A stretch of DNA of 64,000 bases from Limnohabitans kasalickyi (GCA_965234325.1 OZ248407.1:1364001-1428000), one strand, 5' to 3'. Numbered from the stretch's first letter, positions 44,781 to 55,005 are shown. Made by a program: numbers and translations. The notes: generated from the letters alone by a model not told the origin.

Positions 44781-45560
44781 TTAATCCACCAAATGACAGG
44801 TCGCACTGGCGTGTAAGCAAATGGCAGCCGCCGCCGCCACATTGAGCGACTCCTCGCCGCCGGGCTGCGCAATTCGCACCGCCAATTCAGCCTGCTGGGC
44901 CAACTCAGGCGACACACCCTGCCCTTCATGCCCCATCAGCCACGCACAAGGCATGGGTAACTTAGCTTGGGCCAACAACGTGTGCAAAAAAGGCCCTTGG
45001 TGTGAGCTGGTCGCCACCCAAGGAATATCCAGCGCTGCAAGCGCGTCAGGCGACAAACCCTCGACCAAATGCAAACCAAAATGCGCCCCCATCCCTGCGC
45101 GTAACACCTTGGGAGACCACAACGCCGCCGTACCCTTGATCGCCAACACTTGGGTGAAACCAAAGGCTGAGGCGCTGCGCAAGATGGAGCCCACATTGCC
45201 CGCGTCTTGCACGCGGTCTAACACCACGGTCGCGACTTTGGGTTGCACCACTTGCGTGCTGGGTGTACTCAAAATAAAACCCATGCGCGCGGGGGACTCG
45301 AGGCTGCTGATTTCAGCAAACAAGGCATCCGGCAAAACGGTGTTGCGCTCTGCAGCACGCGTCCACTCTGAAGGCGCTGTCGCCCATTGAGACTCTGCAA
45401 ATACCGCGTGCTCGGGCTTGACACCACGGGTGAGCGCGGCGCGGCACAGATGATCGCCCTCTAGCCACACACGCCCGAGCTTGCGGTAGGCCGAGCTGTC
45501 TTGGGACAAACGGCGCAACTCTTTCACCAAGGGGTTATCGCGCGAGGTAATCAAATTCAT
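44781..45560 (-). CDS. TrmH/SpoU family RNA 2'-O-methyltransferase
   Basis: 259-aa SPOUT enzyme. N-terminal substrate-binding part (NLITSRDNPLVKELRRLSQD) and the knotted catalytic domain with VLDRVQDAGNVGSILRSASAFG (motif 1), WLMGHEGQGVS (motif 2) and ESLNVAAAAAICL (motif 3). The RNA target is probably 23S or tRNA but cannot be read. ATG overlaps the rnhB stop (ATGA). It is the last gene of the lpx supercluster. Confidence 0.93.
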   Translation of the reverse strand: MNLITSRDNPLVKELRRLSQDSSAYRKLGRVWLEGDHLCRAALTRGVKPEHAVFAESQWATAPSEWTRAAERNTVLPDALFAEISSLESPARMGFILSTPSTQVVQPKVATVVLDRVQDAGNVGSILRSASAFGFTQVLAIKGTAALWSPKVLRAGMGAHFGLHLVEGLSPDALAALDIPWVATSSHQGPFLHTLLAQAKLPMPCAWLMGHEGQGVSPELAQQAELAVRIAQPGGEESLNVAAAAAICLHASATCHLVD

Positions 45561-46174
45561 GTCAACACTTTGGTAACGGGCGAAAACGTGGTTCGATGCC
45601 ACGGCGTCGCACCGTGGGTTTGCAGCGCCAATAAATGGGCGGCGGTGCCATAGCCTTTGTGACTGTCAAAACCGTAAAGCGGGTACTCGGCATGCAACTG
45701 CATGCACCAGCGATCACGGTGCACTTTGGCCAAAATAGAGGCCGCAGAAATGGCCGGCACTTTGCTGTCACCTTTCACAATCGCCTCCGCCAAGACATCC
45801 AACACGGGCAAACGGTTGCCATCCACCAACACTTTATGTGGCTTCAGACGCAAACCTTCCACCGCGCGGCGCATGGCCAGCATCGTGGCTTGCAAAATAT
45901 TCAAGGTATCGATTTCTTCAACCGTCGCTTCGGCGATGCAGCAACACAAAGCTTTGGCACGAATTTCGTCGTACAAACGCTCACGCTTCAATGGGGTCAA
46001 TTTTTTGGAATCGGCCAATCCAAAAATTGGATTTTGGTCATCCAGAATGACCGCGGCAGCCACCACAGGACCTGCCAAAGGACCACGCCCAGCCTCATCG
46101 ACACCCGCCATCAGACCGGGGGCATCCCAAACAAGCGGCGCTTGTTCAGCGCGCAAGAACTTTTTCGATCGCAT
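45557..46174 (-). CDS. rnhB: Ribonuclease HII
   Basis: Removes RNA from RNA-DNA hybrids and single ribonucleotides from DNA. 205 aa. Catalytic Asp26 and Glu27 in GVDEAGRGPLAGP, later VDGNR and HRDRW give the remaining acidic residues. The ATG at 46174 overlaps the end of lpxB by 29 bases; a shorter start at 46111 (MAGVDEAG) would remove the overlap but also the usual N-terminal strand. Confidence 0.93.
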   Translation of the reverse strand: MRSKKFLRAEQAPLVWDAPGLMAGVDEAGRGPLAGPVVAAAVILDDQNPIFGLADSKKLTPLKRERLYDEIRAKALCCCIAEATVEEIDTLNILQATMLAMRRAVEGLRLKPHKVLVDGNRLPVLDVLAEAIVKGDSKVPAISAASILAKVHRDRWCMQLHAEYPLYGFDSHKGYGTAAHLLALQTHGATPWHRTTFSPVTKVLT

Positions 46175-47288
46175 GTGCGGCCAGTGCGGGGGTGTCGCGA
46201 CGCAGGCTGTCGTGCAGCGCTGCAAAGCGTTGTTGAACATCAGACATGGCAGCGGGGTGATCCAGCCACTGCAGCACTTCGTACGCCATCGCGTCAGGCG
46301 ATGCCGCATCTTGAAGTAGCTCAGGCACCACAAAGTCTTGGCTCAAGATATTGGGCAAGCCCACCCAAGGCTGCAACTTCTTGCGCTGCATGATTTGCCA
46401 ACTGAGCCAGTTCATGTTGTACGCAATCACCATAGGGCGCTTGAAGAGTGCAGCCTCCAAGGTAGCGGTGCCACTGGCAATCAAAGTCACATCACATGCC
46501 GCCAAAGCTGCATGGGACTGACCATTCAGCAGCAAGAGGTTGGGCACAGGCCCTACTTCTTTCAAAATTTCGTCAATGCGCGCACGCAAAACAGGCATTG
46601 CGGGCAACACAAAGTGCAAGCCCGGCTGACGTTGGGCCATGCGTTGCGCAGCTTGCAAAAAGCGACGTGCTAAATACTCAATTTCAGAACTGCGGCTACC
46701 CGGCAACAAGGCCACCACCGTCGCATCTTGAGGAAGCCCTAATGCGGTGCGAGCCGCCGTACGGTCAACCTCATCGGGAATAGTTTGAGCCAAAGGATGG
46801 CCAACATAAGTTGCAGCAATGCCGTGCTGAGCCAACAAGGCTTCTTCGAACGGAAAAATGCACAACACATGGTCGACGCTTTGGCGGATTTTTTCTACCC
46901 GATCTGCGCGCCACGCCCAGATTGAGGGACACACAAAATGCACGGCAGGAATGCCTGCGCCCTTGAGGTCACGTTCTAAATCGAGGTTGAAGTCTGGGGC
47001 ATCCACACCAATGAAGGCGCTCGGTGGATTAGCCAACAAACGGTCACGTAACTGGCGACGAATGCCCACGATTTCACGGTAATGACGAAGCACCTCCACA
47101 TAGCCGCGCACCGCTAATTTTTCGTAGGGCCACCAAGGTTCAAAACCTTGGGCCTCCATAAGGAGACCACCGATACCCGAGCTTTGCATGTCTGGCCATT
47201 TTTGGCGCATGCCACCCAGCAGCAAGCCCGCCAGCAAATCACCCGAAGCCTCGCCTGCAACCAGCGAGAAAGACAAAGCCCCAGCCAT
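46146..47288 (-). CDS. lpxB: Lipid-A-disaccharide synthase
   Basis: Glycosyltransferase (GT19) that joins UDP-diacylglucosamine and lipid X to the lipid A disaccharide. 380 aa. Family start SLVAGEASGDLLAG and GIGGLLMEAQG; the C-terminal nucleotide-binding part has LLPGSRSSEIE and IASGTATLEAAL. It starts 5 bases after the lpxA stop in the conserved order. Confidence 0.97.
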   Translation of the reverse strand: MAGALSFSLVAGEASGDLLAGLLLGGMRQKWPDMQSSGIGGLLMEAQGFEPWWPYEKLAVRGYVEVLRHYREIVGIRRQLRDRLLANPPSAFIGVDAPDFNLDLERDLKGAGIPAVHFVCPSIWAWRADRVEKIRQSVDHVLCIFPFEEALLAQHGIAATYVGHPLAQTIPDEVDRTAARTALGLPQDATVVALLPGSRSSEIEYLARRFLQAAQRMAQRQPGLHFVLPAMPVLRARIDEILKEVGPVPNLLLLNGQSHAALAACDVTLIASGTATLEAALFKRPMVIAYNMNWLSWQIMQRKKLQPWVGLPNILSQDFVVPELLQDAASPDAMAYEVLQWLDHPAAMSDVQQRFAALHDSLRRDTPALAAHAIEKVLAR

Positions 47289-47293
47289 GCGTT

Positions 47294-48088
47294 TTAGCGA
47301 ATGATGCCGCGTTGCGGCGAGGTGTGGTCTAAGAAATCCAGCATCATGGCCACATCGGCTGCGGCTTCTGGTTTCTCTTGGGCCAACGCTGAAATGCGCT
47401 CTTTGGCTTTATCCAAGGTCAAATCATCGCGGTACAAGGCTTTATGCATGGCCTTCACCGCGCTGATGCGCTCGGCAGAAAAGCCACGACGGCGCAAACC
47501 TTCGAAGTTCATCGAACGTGGCTCGGCAGGTTGGCCTTGACACATCACAAAAGGCGGCACGTCCGCAAAAAGCAGCGAATGCATGGCGGAGAAGCTGTGC
47601 GCGCCAATGCGAACAAACTGGTGCACCACGGTAAAGCCACCCAAGATGACCCAGTCGCCCACATGCACGTGGCCGGCCAACTGCGCGCTGTTGGCGAAGA
47701 TGGTGTGATTGCCCACCACGCAGTCGTGGGCTAGGTGAACGTAGGCCATGATCCAGTTGTCGTTGCCAACTTTCGTCACGCCCGCATCACCGGGCGAACC
47801 GATGTTGAAGGTACAAAACTCACGGATGGTGTTGCGGTCACCAATGATCAGTTCACAAGGCTCACCCGCATACTTTTTGTCTTGCGGCACCGCACCCAAG
47901 GAGTTGAACTGAAAAATACGGTTGTCTTGACCAATGCTGGTGTGACCTTCGATCACGCAGTGCGGCCCGACCGTCGTGCCAGCACCAATACGCACATGCG
48001 GGCCAATGATGGTGTAAGGCCCCACCTGCACCGAGCTGTCGAGCTCGGCTTTTGGGTCAACCAATGCGGTCGCGTGGATGTTGCTCAT
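47294..48088 (-). CDS. lpxA: UDP-N-acetylglucosamine acyltransferase
   Basis: First acylation of lipid A synthesis. 264 aa. A left-handed beta-helix of hexapeptide repeats (about 3-180) with the catalytic histidine in LAHDCVVGN (about residue 118-126), then the helical C-terminal part (NFEGLRRRGFSAERI). 23 bases follow the fabZ stop. Confidence 0.97.
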   Translation of the reverse strand: MSNIHATALVDPKAELDSSVQVGPYTIIGPHVRIGAGTTVGPHCVIEGHTSIGQDNRIFQFNSLGAVPQDKKYAGEPCELIIGDRNTIREFCTFNIGSPGDAGVTKVGNDNWIMAYVHLAHDCVVGNHTIFANSAQLAGHVHVGDWVILGGFTVVHQFVRIGAHSFSAMHSLLFADVPPFVMCQGQPAEPRSMNFEGLRRRGFSAERISAVKAMHKALYRDDLTLDKAKERISALAQEKPEAAADVAMMLDFLDHTSPQRGIIR

Positions 48089-48111
48089 CGTCTAAATAAG
48101 GGCTAGTCGGA

Positions 48112-48555
48112 TTAGGCAATCGCACGCATGGTGCACATCAGCTCGGCCTCGGTGGCGATCACATCACCCACTTTGGCTCGCGCTTTGAATTTGAAAATGC
48201 CGGCCTTCATGCGGTCCAACTCGACTTCCAAGGTTAGCTGATCGCCGGGCTCGACGGGGCGCTTGAAGCGTGCACCGTCGATGCCTGCGAAGTAATACAC
48301 AGTTTTGTCATCGGGAGCGGCACCCAGGGTGTCGAACGCCAACAAAGCAGCGGCTTGTGCCAAGGCTTCCAAAATCAACACACCAGGCATGACGGGGTGG
48401 TGTGGGAAATGGCCACTGAAAAATGGCTCGTTCATGGTCACGTTTTTGAGCGCCTTGATGCTTTTGCCTTTTTCCAATTCCAACACACGGTCGACCAACA
48501 AAAATGGGTAACGGTGCGGCAATTGCTTCAAGATTTGATGGATGTCCATGCTCAT
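48112..48555 (-). CDS. fabZ: (3R)-hydroxyacyl-ACP dehydratase FabZ
   Basis: Dehydratase of fatty-acid synthesis. 147 aa, hot-dog fold. Catalytic histidine and glutamate lie in GHFPHHPVMPGVLILEALAQ. ATG 48555 overlaps the lpxD stop (ATGA); a second ATG two codons later (48549) is possible. Its place between lpxD and lpxA ties phospholipid and lipid A synthesis together. Confidence 0.97.
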   Translation of the reverse strand: MSMDIHQILKQLPHRYPFLLVDRVLELEKGKSIKALKNVTMNEPFFSGHFPHHPVMPGVLILEALAQAAALLAFDTLGAAPDDKTVYYFAGIDGARFKRPVEPGDQLTLEVELDRMKAGIFKFKARAKVGDVIATEAELMCTMRAIA

Positions 48556-49535
48556 TTTTTTTGACTTTCTAAGGCTGATTCAAGAGATTTGATGCGGTCG
48601 CGCAAGCGGTGCAACTGACGCAAGGTCGCGGCATTTTTCTCCCATGACGCATTGTCGTCGATGGGAAACACACCACTGTATTGACCAGGCTGGCGAATCG
48701 ATCGCATGACCACTGAGGCTGCAGAAATGTGCACCCCATCGGCCAATTGCAAATGACCAAGTACAACCGCCCCACCGCCTACGGTGCAATTCGCACCAAT
48801 GCGCGCGCTGCCTGCGACACCGGCACATCCAGCCATCGCGGTGTTCGCGCCTACGTGCACGTTGTGACCGATTTGCACCAAATTGTCGAGCTTGACGCCG
48901 TCTTCGAGCACTGTGTCGTCCAAAGCGCCGCGATCAATGCAAGTGTTGGCGCCGATTTCCACATTGTTGCCAATGCGCACAGCACCCAGTTGCTCAATTT
49001 TTTCCCAGCGTCCTTCAAACATGGCGAAACCGAAACCATCGGCACCAATCACCACACCCGCATGGATGATGCAGCGCTCGCCAATGTGGCAATCTTCACC
49101 CACGGTGATACCGGATTTAAGCCACGTATTGGCACCGATATGTGCGCCCCGCTCCACCACGCAGAGAGGACCTATTCGTGCAGTCGCGTGCACAGAAGCG
49201 CTGGGGTGGATGACCGCACTCGGGTGCACCAAGAATGCATCGTCTTTGGGTAAATGCTGACGCCAGAGTTGGGTCAAGCGTGCGAAGTAGTGATACGGGT
49301 TGTCAGCCACGATCAATGCCGAGCATGTGTCAGTGACCTCTGCCACTGCCAGCGACACAATCACACAACCCGCCTGAGTGGTGGCGAGTTGTGACTGGTA
49401 TTTGGGATTGCTCAAAAAACTCAGCGCATCGGCTTGCGCAGTGTCAAGCGGCGCGAGTTTTTGAATCAGGTGCTGAGGATCGCCAACGAGGCGACCACCC
49501 AGACTTTCGATGATCTGGCCGAGACGCAGTGCCAC
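48552..49535 (-). CDS. lpxD: UDP-3-O-(3-hydroxyacyl)glucosamine N-acyltransferase
   Basis: Third lipid A step. 327 aa: uridine-binding N-terminal domain (1-100), hexapeptide-repeat beta-helix (about 105-285) with catalytic His in LVQIGHNVHVGANT, and a C-terminal helix (RQLHRLRDRIKSLESAL). The start is GTG 49535, 6 bases after the skp stop. Confidence 0.96.
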   Translation of the reverse strand: MALRLGQIIESLGGRLVGDPQHLIQKLAPLDTAQADALSFLSNPKYQSQLATTQAGCVIVSLAVAEVTDTCSALIVADNPYHYFARLTQLWRQHLPKDDAFLVHPSAVIHPSASVHATARIGPLCVVERGAHIGANTWLKSGITVGEDCHIGERCIIHAGVVIGADGFGFAMFEGRWEKIEQLGAVRIGNNVEIGANTCIDRGALDDTVLEDGVKLDNLVQIGHNVHVGANTAMAGCAGVAGSARIGANCTVGGGAVVLGHLQLADGVHISAASVVMRSIRQPGQYSGVFPIDDNASWEKNAATLRQLHRLRDRIKSLESALESQKK

Positions 49536-49541
49536 GGCAGC

Positions 49542-50048
49542 TTATTTGGCAGCGTTGATGACCTTGAGCACTTTGTCGGTGATGTCGTGCTTGGGGTTGA
49601 TGTAAACGGCTTCTTGCAAGACGAGGTCGAACTTTTCAGTTTCAGCCACTTGCTTGATGACACGGTTAGCACGCTCAAGCACTTGTTGGAACTCTTCGTT
49701 TTTGCGTGCGTTGAGCTCCTCTTGAAATTCGCGACGTTTACGCTGCAAATCACGGTCTTGTTCGCCCAATTGTTTTTGGCGTGACAGTCGCTGTGACTCA
49801 GACAAAGTGGGCGCTTCACGCTCAAACTTTTCGGCAGACGATTTCAAGTTATTACCAAACTCAATCAGGTCTTTGTCGCGCTTGGCAAATTCTTGCTCTA
49901 ACTTAGCTTGCGCTTGTTTGGCAGTATTGGCTTCTTTGAAGATTCTGTCAGTATTGATGAATCCAATGCGGATCTCTTCAGCTTGTATGCTGAAAGCGGC
50001 CAAGCCTAGGGCGAGGGTCAAAGAAAGGTGGCGGAAAAACGTGTTCAT
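49542..50048 (-). CDS. skp: Periplasmic chaperone Skp/OmpH
   Basis: 168-aa periplasmic holdase for outer-membrane proteins. Signal peptide of about 23 residues (ends SIQA), then EEIRIGFINTDRIF and a long charged coiled coil (about 40-125) forming the tentacle arms, closing with the beta strand LVLQEAVYINPKHDIT. ATG shares one base with the bamA stop (TGATG). Confidence 0.95.
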   Translation of the reverse strand: MNTFFRHLSLTLALGLAAFSIQAEEIRIGFINTDRIFKEANTAKQAQAKLEQEFAKRDKDLIEFGNNLKSSAEKFEREAPTLSESQRLSRQKQLGEQDRDLQRKRREFQEELNARKNEEFQQVLERANRVIKQVAETEKFDLVLQEAVYINPKHDITDKVLKVINAAK

Positions 50049-52354
50049 CAGAAGGATGTCCCGATCTGGAATTGCAATCGTTGGATTCTATCGCCTGTGA
50101 AGGCACGCGCGGGTCTAGCCCAAGCAAAGCGCAAGGGGCCCATCGGTGAGACCCAGCTCAAGCCAACACCATAAGAGCTGCGCAGCTCGCTCAACTGAAT
50201 TTTGTCGAATTCGCCAAACACGTTACCCATGTCATAGAAACCGTACAAACGGAGGCTACGGTCATTGCCTGCACCTGGAAATGGCAGCAAAAATTCGCTG
50301 TTCAGCGTGACTTTTTTCGCACCACCACTCACTATGCCAGATGGATCACGGTGACCCAAAGTCCCCTGCTCAAAACCACGCACGGAGCCTAGGCCGCCGG
50401 AGTAATAGTTTTTAAAGACAGGGAAAGGTTGACCTTGCAAGCCTTTGCCTAAGCCAAAGTCGGCATTAAAGGCAAAGGTGTATTGCTTGCTCAGCGGGAA
50501 ATATTGCTGGTATTGCGCCCCAAATTTGGCGTATCGGGTATCACCGGCCAAGCCTGTTTCGCTGTTCAAACGGATGAATTTGCCGTTTGTAGGGTTCAAA
50601 TAACTGTCACGGCTGTCGCGCGCCCATCCCACCGTCAAAGGAACGGTTTGGGTGGTGTACCCGAACTGGTAGGCATATTTCAAATAGGAGTCAGGCAAGT
50701 TGGTACCCGGGACGATTTGCGTTTGCTCCAAAGATGCGCCGACAAAAACACGGTCTAACTCACTGAATGGCACACCAAAACGAATGCCCGTGCCAGACGT
50801 GACCAGTCTGTAATCGCCGCCCTGCTCCACGTAAGGCCGGCTAGAGCGGTGGTAGTACTCAAAGGTGCGTGACACGCCGTCTTCCGTGAAATACGGGTTG
50901 GTGGTGTTGATCACGTAGTACTGGTTGAACTTGCTCGTGCTGACCTGCAAACCCAAGTTCTGGCCACTCCCAAAGACGTTGTCTTGCTGAATACCAAAAG
51001 AGAAAGTGACTTTTTCAGCGCTGGAGAAACCCGCGCCCAAGGTCAACATGCCCGTGGGTTTTTCAACCACGTTCACATTCAAATCGACCTGATCTTGGGA
51101 AGCCGCCACCTCTTGGGTGTCCACCTCGACGTCTTTGAAATAACCCAAGCGGTTGATGCGGTCACGCGACAAGCGAATGCGCTCGCCGTCGTACCACGAG
51201 GACTCCATCTGACGGAACTCGCGGCGCACGATCTGGTCGCGCGTACGGTTGTTACCGACGATGTTGATGCGGCGGACATAGGCGCGACGCGACGGATCGG
51301 CCACCAACACCAACTTCACGCGGTTGGTGCTGCGGTCGATCTCGGGACGCACCTCGGTGCGGGCAAATGCAAAGCCAAAATTACCAAAATAGTCGTTGAA
51401 GGCTTTGGTGGTTTTTGCCACATCGTCCGCGTTGTAAGGCTTGCCGGCCTTGATCTCAATCAAAGACTTGAACTCGTCGTCTTTGCCCAAGTAGTAGCCA
51501 TCCAGAGCCACTTCAGACACGACAAAGCGGTCCCCCTCGGTCACGTTGATGGTGATGGAAATGTCTTGCTTGTTGGGCGAAATAGCCACTTGGGTGGAGT
51601 CCACACGGAACTCCAAGTAGCCACGCGACAAGTACCAAGCACGCAAGGTCTCAAGGTCGGCATTGAGCTTGGTGCGTGAATAACGATCGGACTTGGTGTA
51701 CCAACTGAGCCAGTTGCCTGTACCTTGGTCGAACTGGTCCAGCAATTTGGATTCGCCAAAGGCTTGGGCACCTACGATGCGCATTTCTTTGATTTTGGCC
51801 AAATCGCCTTCGACCACGGTGAATGACAAGTTCACGCGATTGCGATCCACGGGGGTGATGGTGGTGATGATTTCAGCACCGTACAAACTGCGGTTCACAT
51901 ACTGGCGCTTGAGTTCTTGCTCTGCACGGTCAGCCAAGGCTTTGTCAAACGGACGGCCCTCGGCCAACCCAATATCACGCAAAGCTTTGCGCAGCACGTC
52001 TTTGTCAAATTCTTTGGTGCCAATGAATTCAACGGCTGCAATGTTGGGACGCTCCTCAACGATCAGCACCAGTTCGTCGCCATTGACTTCAATGCGCACG
52101 TCTTTGAACAAACCCAAAGCAAACAGGCTGCGAATGGCTGCTGCGCCTTTTTCATCGGTGTAATCGTCGCCGACACGAAACGGGATCGAGGCGAAAACGG
52201 TGCCTGGCTCAATGCGCTGTAAGCCTTCGACACGGATATCACGGACTTTGAAAGGATCCACCGCCCAGGCATTGAAGGCCAATGCAGACCCTAGCAAAAG
52301 CGCTGCAGCACAGGACAGGGGCGAGCGACGGAATCGAGGAAGTGGATGGGTCAT
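50048..52354 (-). CDS. bamA: Outer membrane assembly factor BamA
   Basis: Central barrel of the BAM complex, partner of BamC at 6.8-7.9 kb. 768 aa. Signal peptide of about 31 residues, five POTRA domains (about 37-435; POTRA5 includes NVVEKPTGMLTLGAGF at its end) and the 16-strand C-terminal barrel with the VRGFEQGTLG loop-6 motif and terminal Phe (IGTSF). ATG 52354 chosen over an upstream TTG. Confidence 0.97.
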   Translation of the reverse strand: MTHPLPRFRRSPLSCAAALLLGSALAFNAWAVDPFKVRDIRVEGLQRIEPGTVFASIPFRVGDDYTDEKGAAAIRSLFALGLFKDVRIEVNGDELVLIVEERPNIAAVEFIGTKEFDKDVLRKALRDIGLAEGRPFDKALADRAEQELKRQYVNRSLYGAEIITTITPVDRNRVNLSFTVVEGDLAKIKEMRIVGAQAFGESKLLDQFDQGTGNWLSWYTKSDRYSRTKLNADLETLRAWYLSRGYLEFRVDSTQVAISPNKQDISITINVTEGDRFVVSEVALDGYYLGKDDEFKSLIEIKAGKPYNADDVAKTTKAFNDYFGNFGFAFARTEVRPEIDRSTNRVKLVLVADPSRRAYVRRINIVGNNRTRDQIVRREFRQMESSWYDGERIRLSRDRINRLGYFKDVEVDTQEVAASQDQVDLNVNVVEKPTGMLTLGAGFSSAEKVTFSFGIQQDNVFGSGQNLGLQVSTSKFNQYYVINTTNPYFTEDGVSRTFEYYHRSSRPYVEQGGDYRLVTSGTGIRFGVPFSELDRVFVGASLEQTQIVPGTNLPDSYLKYAYQFGYTTQTVPLTVGWARDSRDSYLNPTNGKFIRLNSETGLAGDTRYAKFGAQYQQYFPLSKQYTFAFNADFGLGKGLQGQPFPVFKNYYSGGLGSVRGFEQGTLGHRDPSGIVSGGAKKVTLNSEFLLPFPGAGNDRSLRLYGFYDMGNVFGEFDKIQLSELRSSYGVGLSWVSPMGPLRFAWARPARAFTGDRIQRLQFQIGTSF

Positions 52355-52397
52355 GAACTGAAAACTCAAGGGCCTTGGGGTTGTTGTGTAGGGGGAC

Positions 52398-53783
52398 TTA
52401 ACTCAGCCAGCCCAAGCGAACCACGTCGTTAAAAAGAGAAAAAGCCATCAGCGCCATCAGCAAGGCCATGCCTGCACTTTGCAGGATTTCCAGCCATCGT
52501 GGCGAGGGTGGATGCCCCGTGAAAGCTTCGTAAAGATAATACAACAGGTGCCCGCCATCCAACACCGGCAGGGGCAAGAGATTGAACACACCAAGGCTCA
52601 CACTGAGCAAGGCCAAATACGCTAAATACGGGCCTAACCCCACGCTGGCAGAACGCCCTGCGTAGTCGGCCATGCTCAGCGGGCCACTGAGGTTATCCAA
52701 AGAGGCACGGCCCGTGATCAAACGCCCCAACATATCGAGCGTCAGGCGCGAAACTTCCCAGGTTCGCTGCGCAGCGAGAACCACACCGTCCACCAGTCCG
52801 TATTGCACCCAAATTTTCTGCGGGGCTTCGCCCACTTGAGCCCCGATGCGCCCCACCGGCTCAGCGCCTTCGGTCACGCGATCCGGCGTCACTGCAAAAA
52901 GTAAAACACCTTGTCTTGGTCGATGGACTTCCCAGAGTTGCTCAGCGATTGGGCCTTGTGCGCGACCACTTGCGCGGACCGTGGCACGCAATGCTGCGGC
53001 GTCATGGATCACTCGCTCATTGATGCGTAAAACCTCATCCCCACGCTGCAAACCGGCGCGTTGGGCTGCACTGTTCGGTTGCAAGTCGCCTAAAACTGCG
53101 CGACTCCAAGCACCGACCAAACCCAAATCTTGCAGACCCGTGACAGGGCTGCTGCTGCCCTCGACAACAGGTGGAGGCGTCAAGGACACCGTGTGCGCTG
53201 TGCTGCGCCCCTTAGGCTGGACTTCCAACACAAAGACCTGCGCCGCAGGATCTTGCTGCATCAGCCACCAGCGCAGTTGCTCCATAGAGTCCACATCTTG
53301 CAGACTCGACTCATCCCCCCCCGCGCGCAACACCAGGTCACCACTGCTCAAGCCGGCCAAATCTGCAGGCGAGCCAACGACAGGCGTGGCCAACAAGGCG
53401 CGGGTTTCATATTGGCCCAGCCAAAATGTCGCCGCGTACAAAGCAAGCGCCAACAAAAAATTCGCAAGAGGGCCTGCCGACACAATGGCCGCGCGCGCCC
53501 ACAAAGGCTGGCGATCCAAAGCCATAGCAGCATCGGCAGGCGTCAAGGCTTCAGACCAAGCATCCAACATCTTGACGTAGCCGCCTAAAGGAATCAAGCT
53601 GATGGCAAATTCAGTGTCTTGACCAGGATAAGGACGACGCGACTTCCATCGCAACAAAGGTTTGCCAAAACCAATCGAAAATGTCAGCACCTTGACGCCA
53701 CAGGCCACCGCGACCCGGTAGTGGCCCCACTCATGCACGGTGATGAGCAAGCCCAAACCGAGCAGAAAGGCCAACACGGTCAT
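52398..53783 (-). CDS. rseP: Site-2 protease RseP
   Basis: Intramembrane zinc protease that cleaves anti-sigma factors and signal-peptide remnants. 461 aa. HEWGH at residues 17-21 is the zinc site; the third ligand lies in NLLPLPVLDGGHL (about residue 400). Two PDZ domains (about 125-215 and 225-300) lie in the middle. ATG overlaps the dxr stop (ATGA). Confidence 0.96.
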   Translation of the reverse strand: MTVLAFLLGLGLLITVHEWGHYRVAVACGVKVLTFSIGFGKPLLRWKSRRPYPGQDTEFAISLIPLGGYVKMLDAWSEALTPADAAMALDRQPLWARAAIVSAGPLANFLLALALYAATFWLGQYETRALLATPVVGSPADLAGLSSGDLVLRAGGDESSLQDVDSMEQLRWWLMQQDPAAQVFVLEVQPKGRSTAHTVSLTPPPVVEGSSSPVTGLQDLGLVGAWSRAVLGDLQPNSAAQRAGLQRGDEVLRINERVIHDAAALRATVRASGRAQGPIAEQLWEVHRPRQGVLLFAVTPDRVTEGAEPVGRIGAQVGEAPQKIWVQYGLVDGVVLAAQRTWEVSRLTLDMLGRLITGRASLDNLSGPLSMADYAGRSASVGLGPYLAYLALLSVSLGVFNLLPLPVLDGGHLLYYLYEAFTGHPPSPRWLEILQSAGMALLMALMAFSLFNDVVRLGWLS

Positions 53784-54973
53784 GGCAAAGCCAAGCGATG
53801 AATTTCGTCTTGAGCAACGGCACGGGCTTGTGAATCCAGCGCGAGCAAGTCATCGAGATGCTTTGGGGCATCAAACGTCATGCGGGACAAACAGTTCAAA
53901 TTCAGATGGTGAATTTGATCAAAGCGAATGCGTCGGTCCAAGAAAGCGGCCACGGCAATTTCGTTTGAAGCATTCAATACCGCCGTGGTGCCACGTGGAC
54001 CACGCAAGGCATGCCAAGCCAAATGAATGCCTGCAAAACGCTCCGGGTGGCCATGGTCGTCCAAGGCCTCAAAGGTCATGGCCGACATGGTGTGAAAGTC
54101 CAGCGCCTCAGCGCCAGAGACCATGCGCTCGGGCCAGCTCAAGCCATAGGCAATGGGCACACGCATGTCGGGCGTGCCCAGCTGCGCCACCACGGAGTTG
54201 TCGCGGTACTGCACCATGGAGTGAATGATGCTTTGGGGGTGAATCACGACCTCCAAGCGCTCAGGGGACAAACCAAACAAATAGCGCGCCTCGATGACTT
54301 CCAAGGCCTTGTTCATCATGGTTGCAGAGTCCACCGAAATTTTTCGGCCCATCACCCAGTTGGGGTGTGCACAGGCTTGTTCAGGCGTGACGTCTTTGAG
54401 CGTGGCCAACTCGCGGGTGCGAAACGGGCCGCCAGATGCTGTCAGGATGATTTTGGCCACCCGAGCATCCCACGTGGCGGGGTCTTCGGGCAACGATTGA
54501 AAAATAGCCGAGTGCTCGCTGTCGATGGGCAGCAGCGTGGCGCCGCCCTCTTTCACCGCAGCCAAAAAAACCTCAGCCCCCACCACCAAGGCTTCTTTGT
54601 TGGCCAGCAACAATCGCTTGCCACTGCGTGCCGCTGCCAAACAAGGCGATAAGCCCGCAGCCCCCACAATCGCGGCCATGACAGCATCGACATCCGGGTG
54701 AGCCGCCACCTCATCGAGTGCCGCCATGCCGCTGAGCACTTGAACCGTCAATCCCTCAGCATGCACCCGGTCTTGTAGTTGTTTTGCGGCTTCAGGTTGC
54801 ACCATCACCGCGAAGCGAGGCTTGAATTGCGCACACTGTCGCAACATCAAATCCACTTGGGTTGCACCCGTGAGGGCAAAAACCTCAAATCGATCGGGAT
54901 GACGTGCAATCACGTCAAGGGTGTTGGTGCCAATTGAACCGGTCGATCCGAGCACTGTGATGCGTTGCGGCAT
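53780..54973 (-). CDS. dxr: 1-deoxy-D-xylulose 5-phosphate reductoisomerase
   Basis: Second step of the MEP isoprenoid pathway (IspC). 397 aa. NADPH-binding LGSTGSIGTNTLDV (residues 8-21), KEALV, the metal-site DSEHSAIFQ and SVDSATMMNKALEVIEA. ATG 54973 has a strong GGAGG 4 bases upstream and starts the conserved MPQRITVLGSTG. Isoprenoid output would feed undecaprenyl phosphate, whose synthase gene is absent here. Confidence 0.97.
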   Translation of the reverse strand: MPQRITVLGSTGSIGTNTLDVIARHPDRFEVFALTGATQVDLMLRQCAQFKPRFAVMVQPEAAKQLQDRVHAEGLTVQVLSGMAALDEVAAHPDVDAVMAAIVGAAGLSPCLAAARSGKRLLLANKEALVVGAEVFLAAVKEGGATLLPIDSEHSAIFQSLPEDPATWDARVAKIILTASGGPFRTRELATLKDVTPEQACAHPNWVMGRKISVDSATMMNKALEVIEARYLFGLSPERLEVVIHPQSIIHSMVQYRDNSVVAQLGTPDMRVPIAYGLSWPERMVSGAEALDFHTMSAMTFEALDDHGHPERFAGIHLAWHALRGPRGTTAVLNASNEIAVAAFLDRRIRFDQIHHLNLNCLSRMTFDAPKHLDDLLALDSQARAVAQDEIHRLALP

Positions 54974-55005
54974 AGAGCCTCCATGAAGTGAGGACAAATA
55001 TAAAG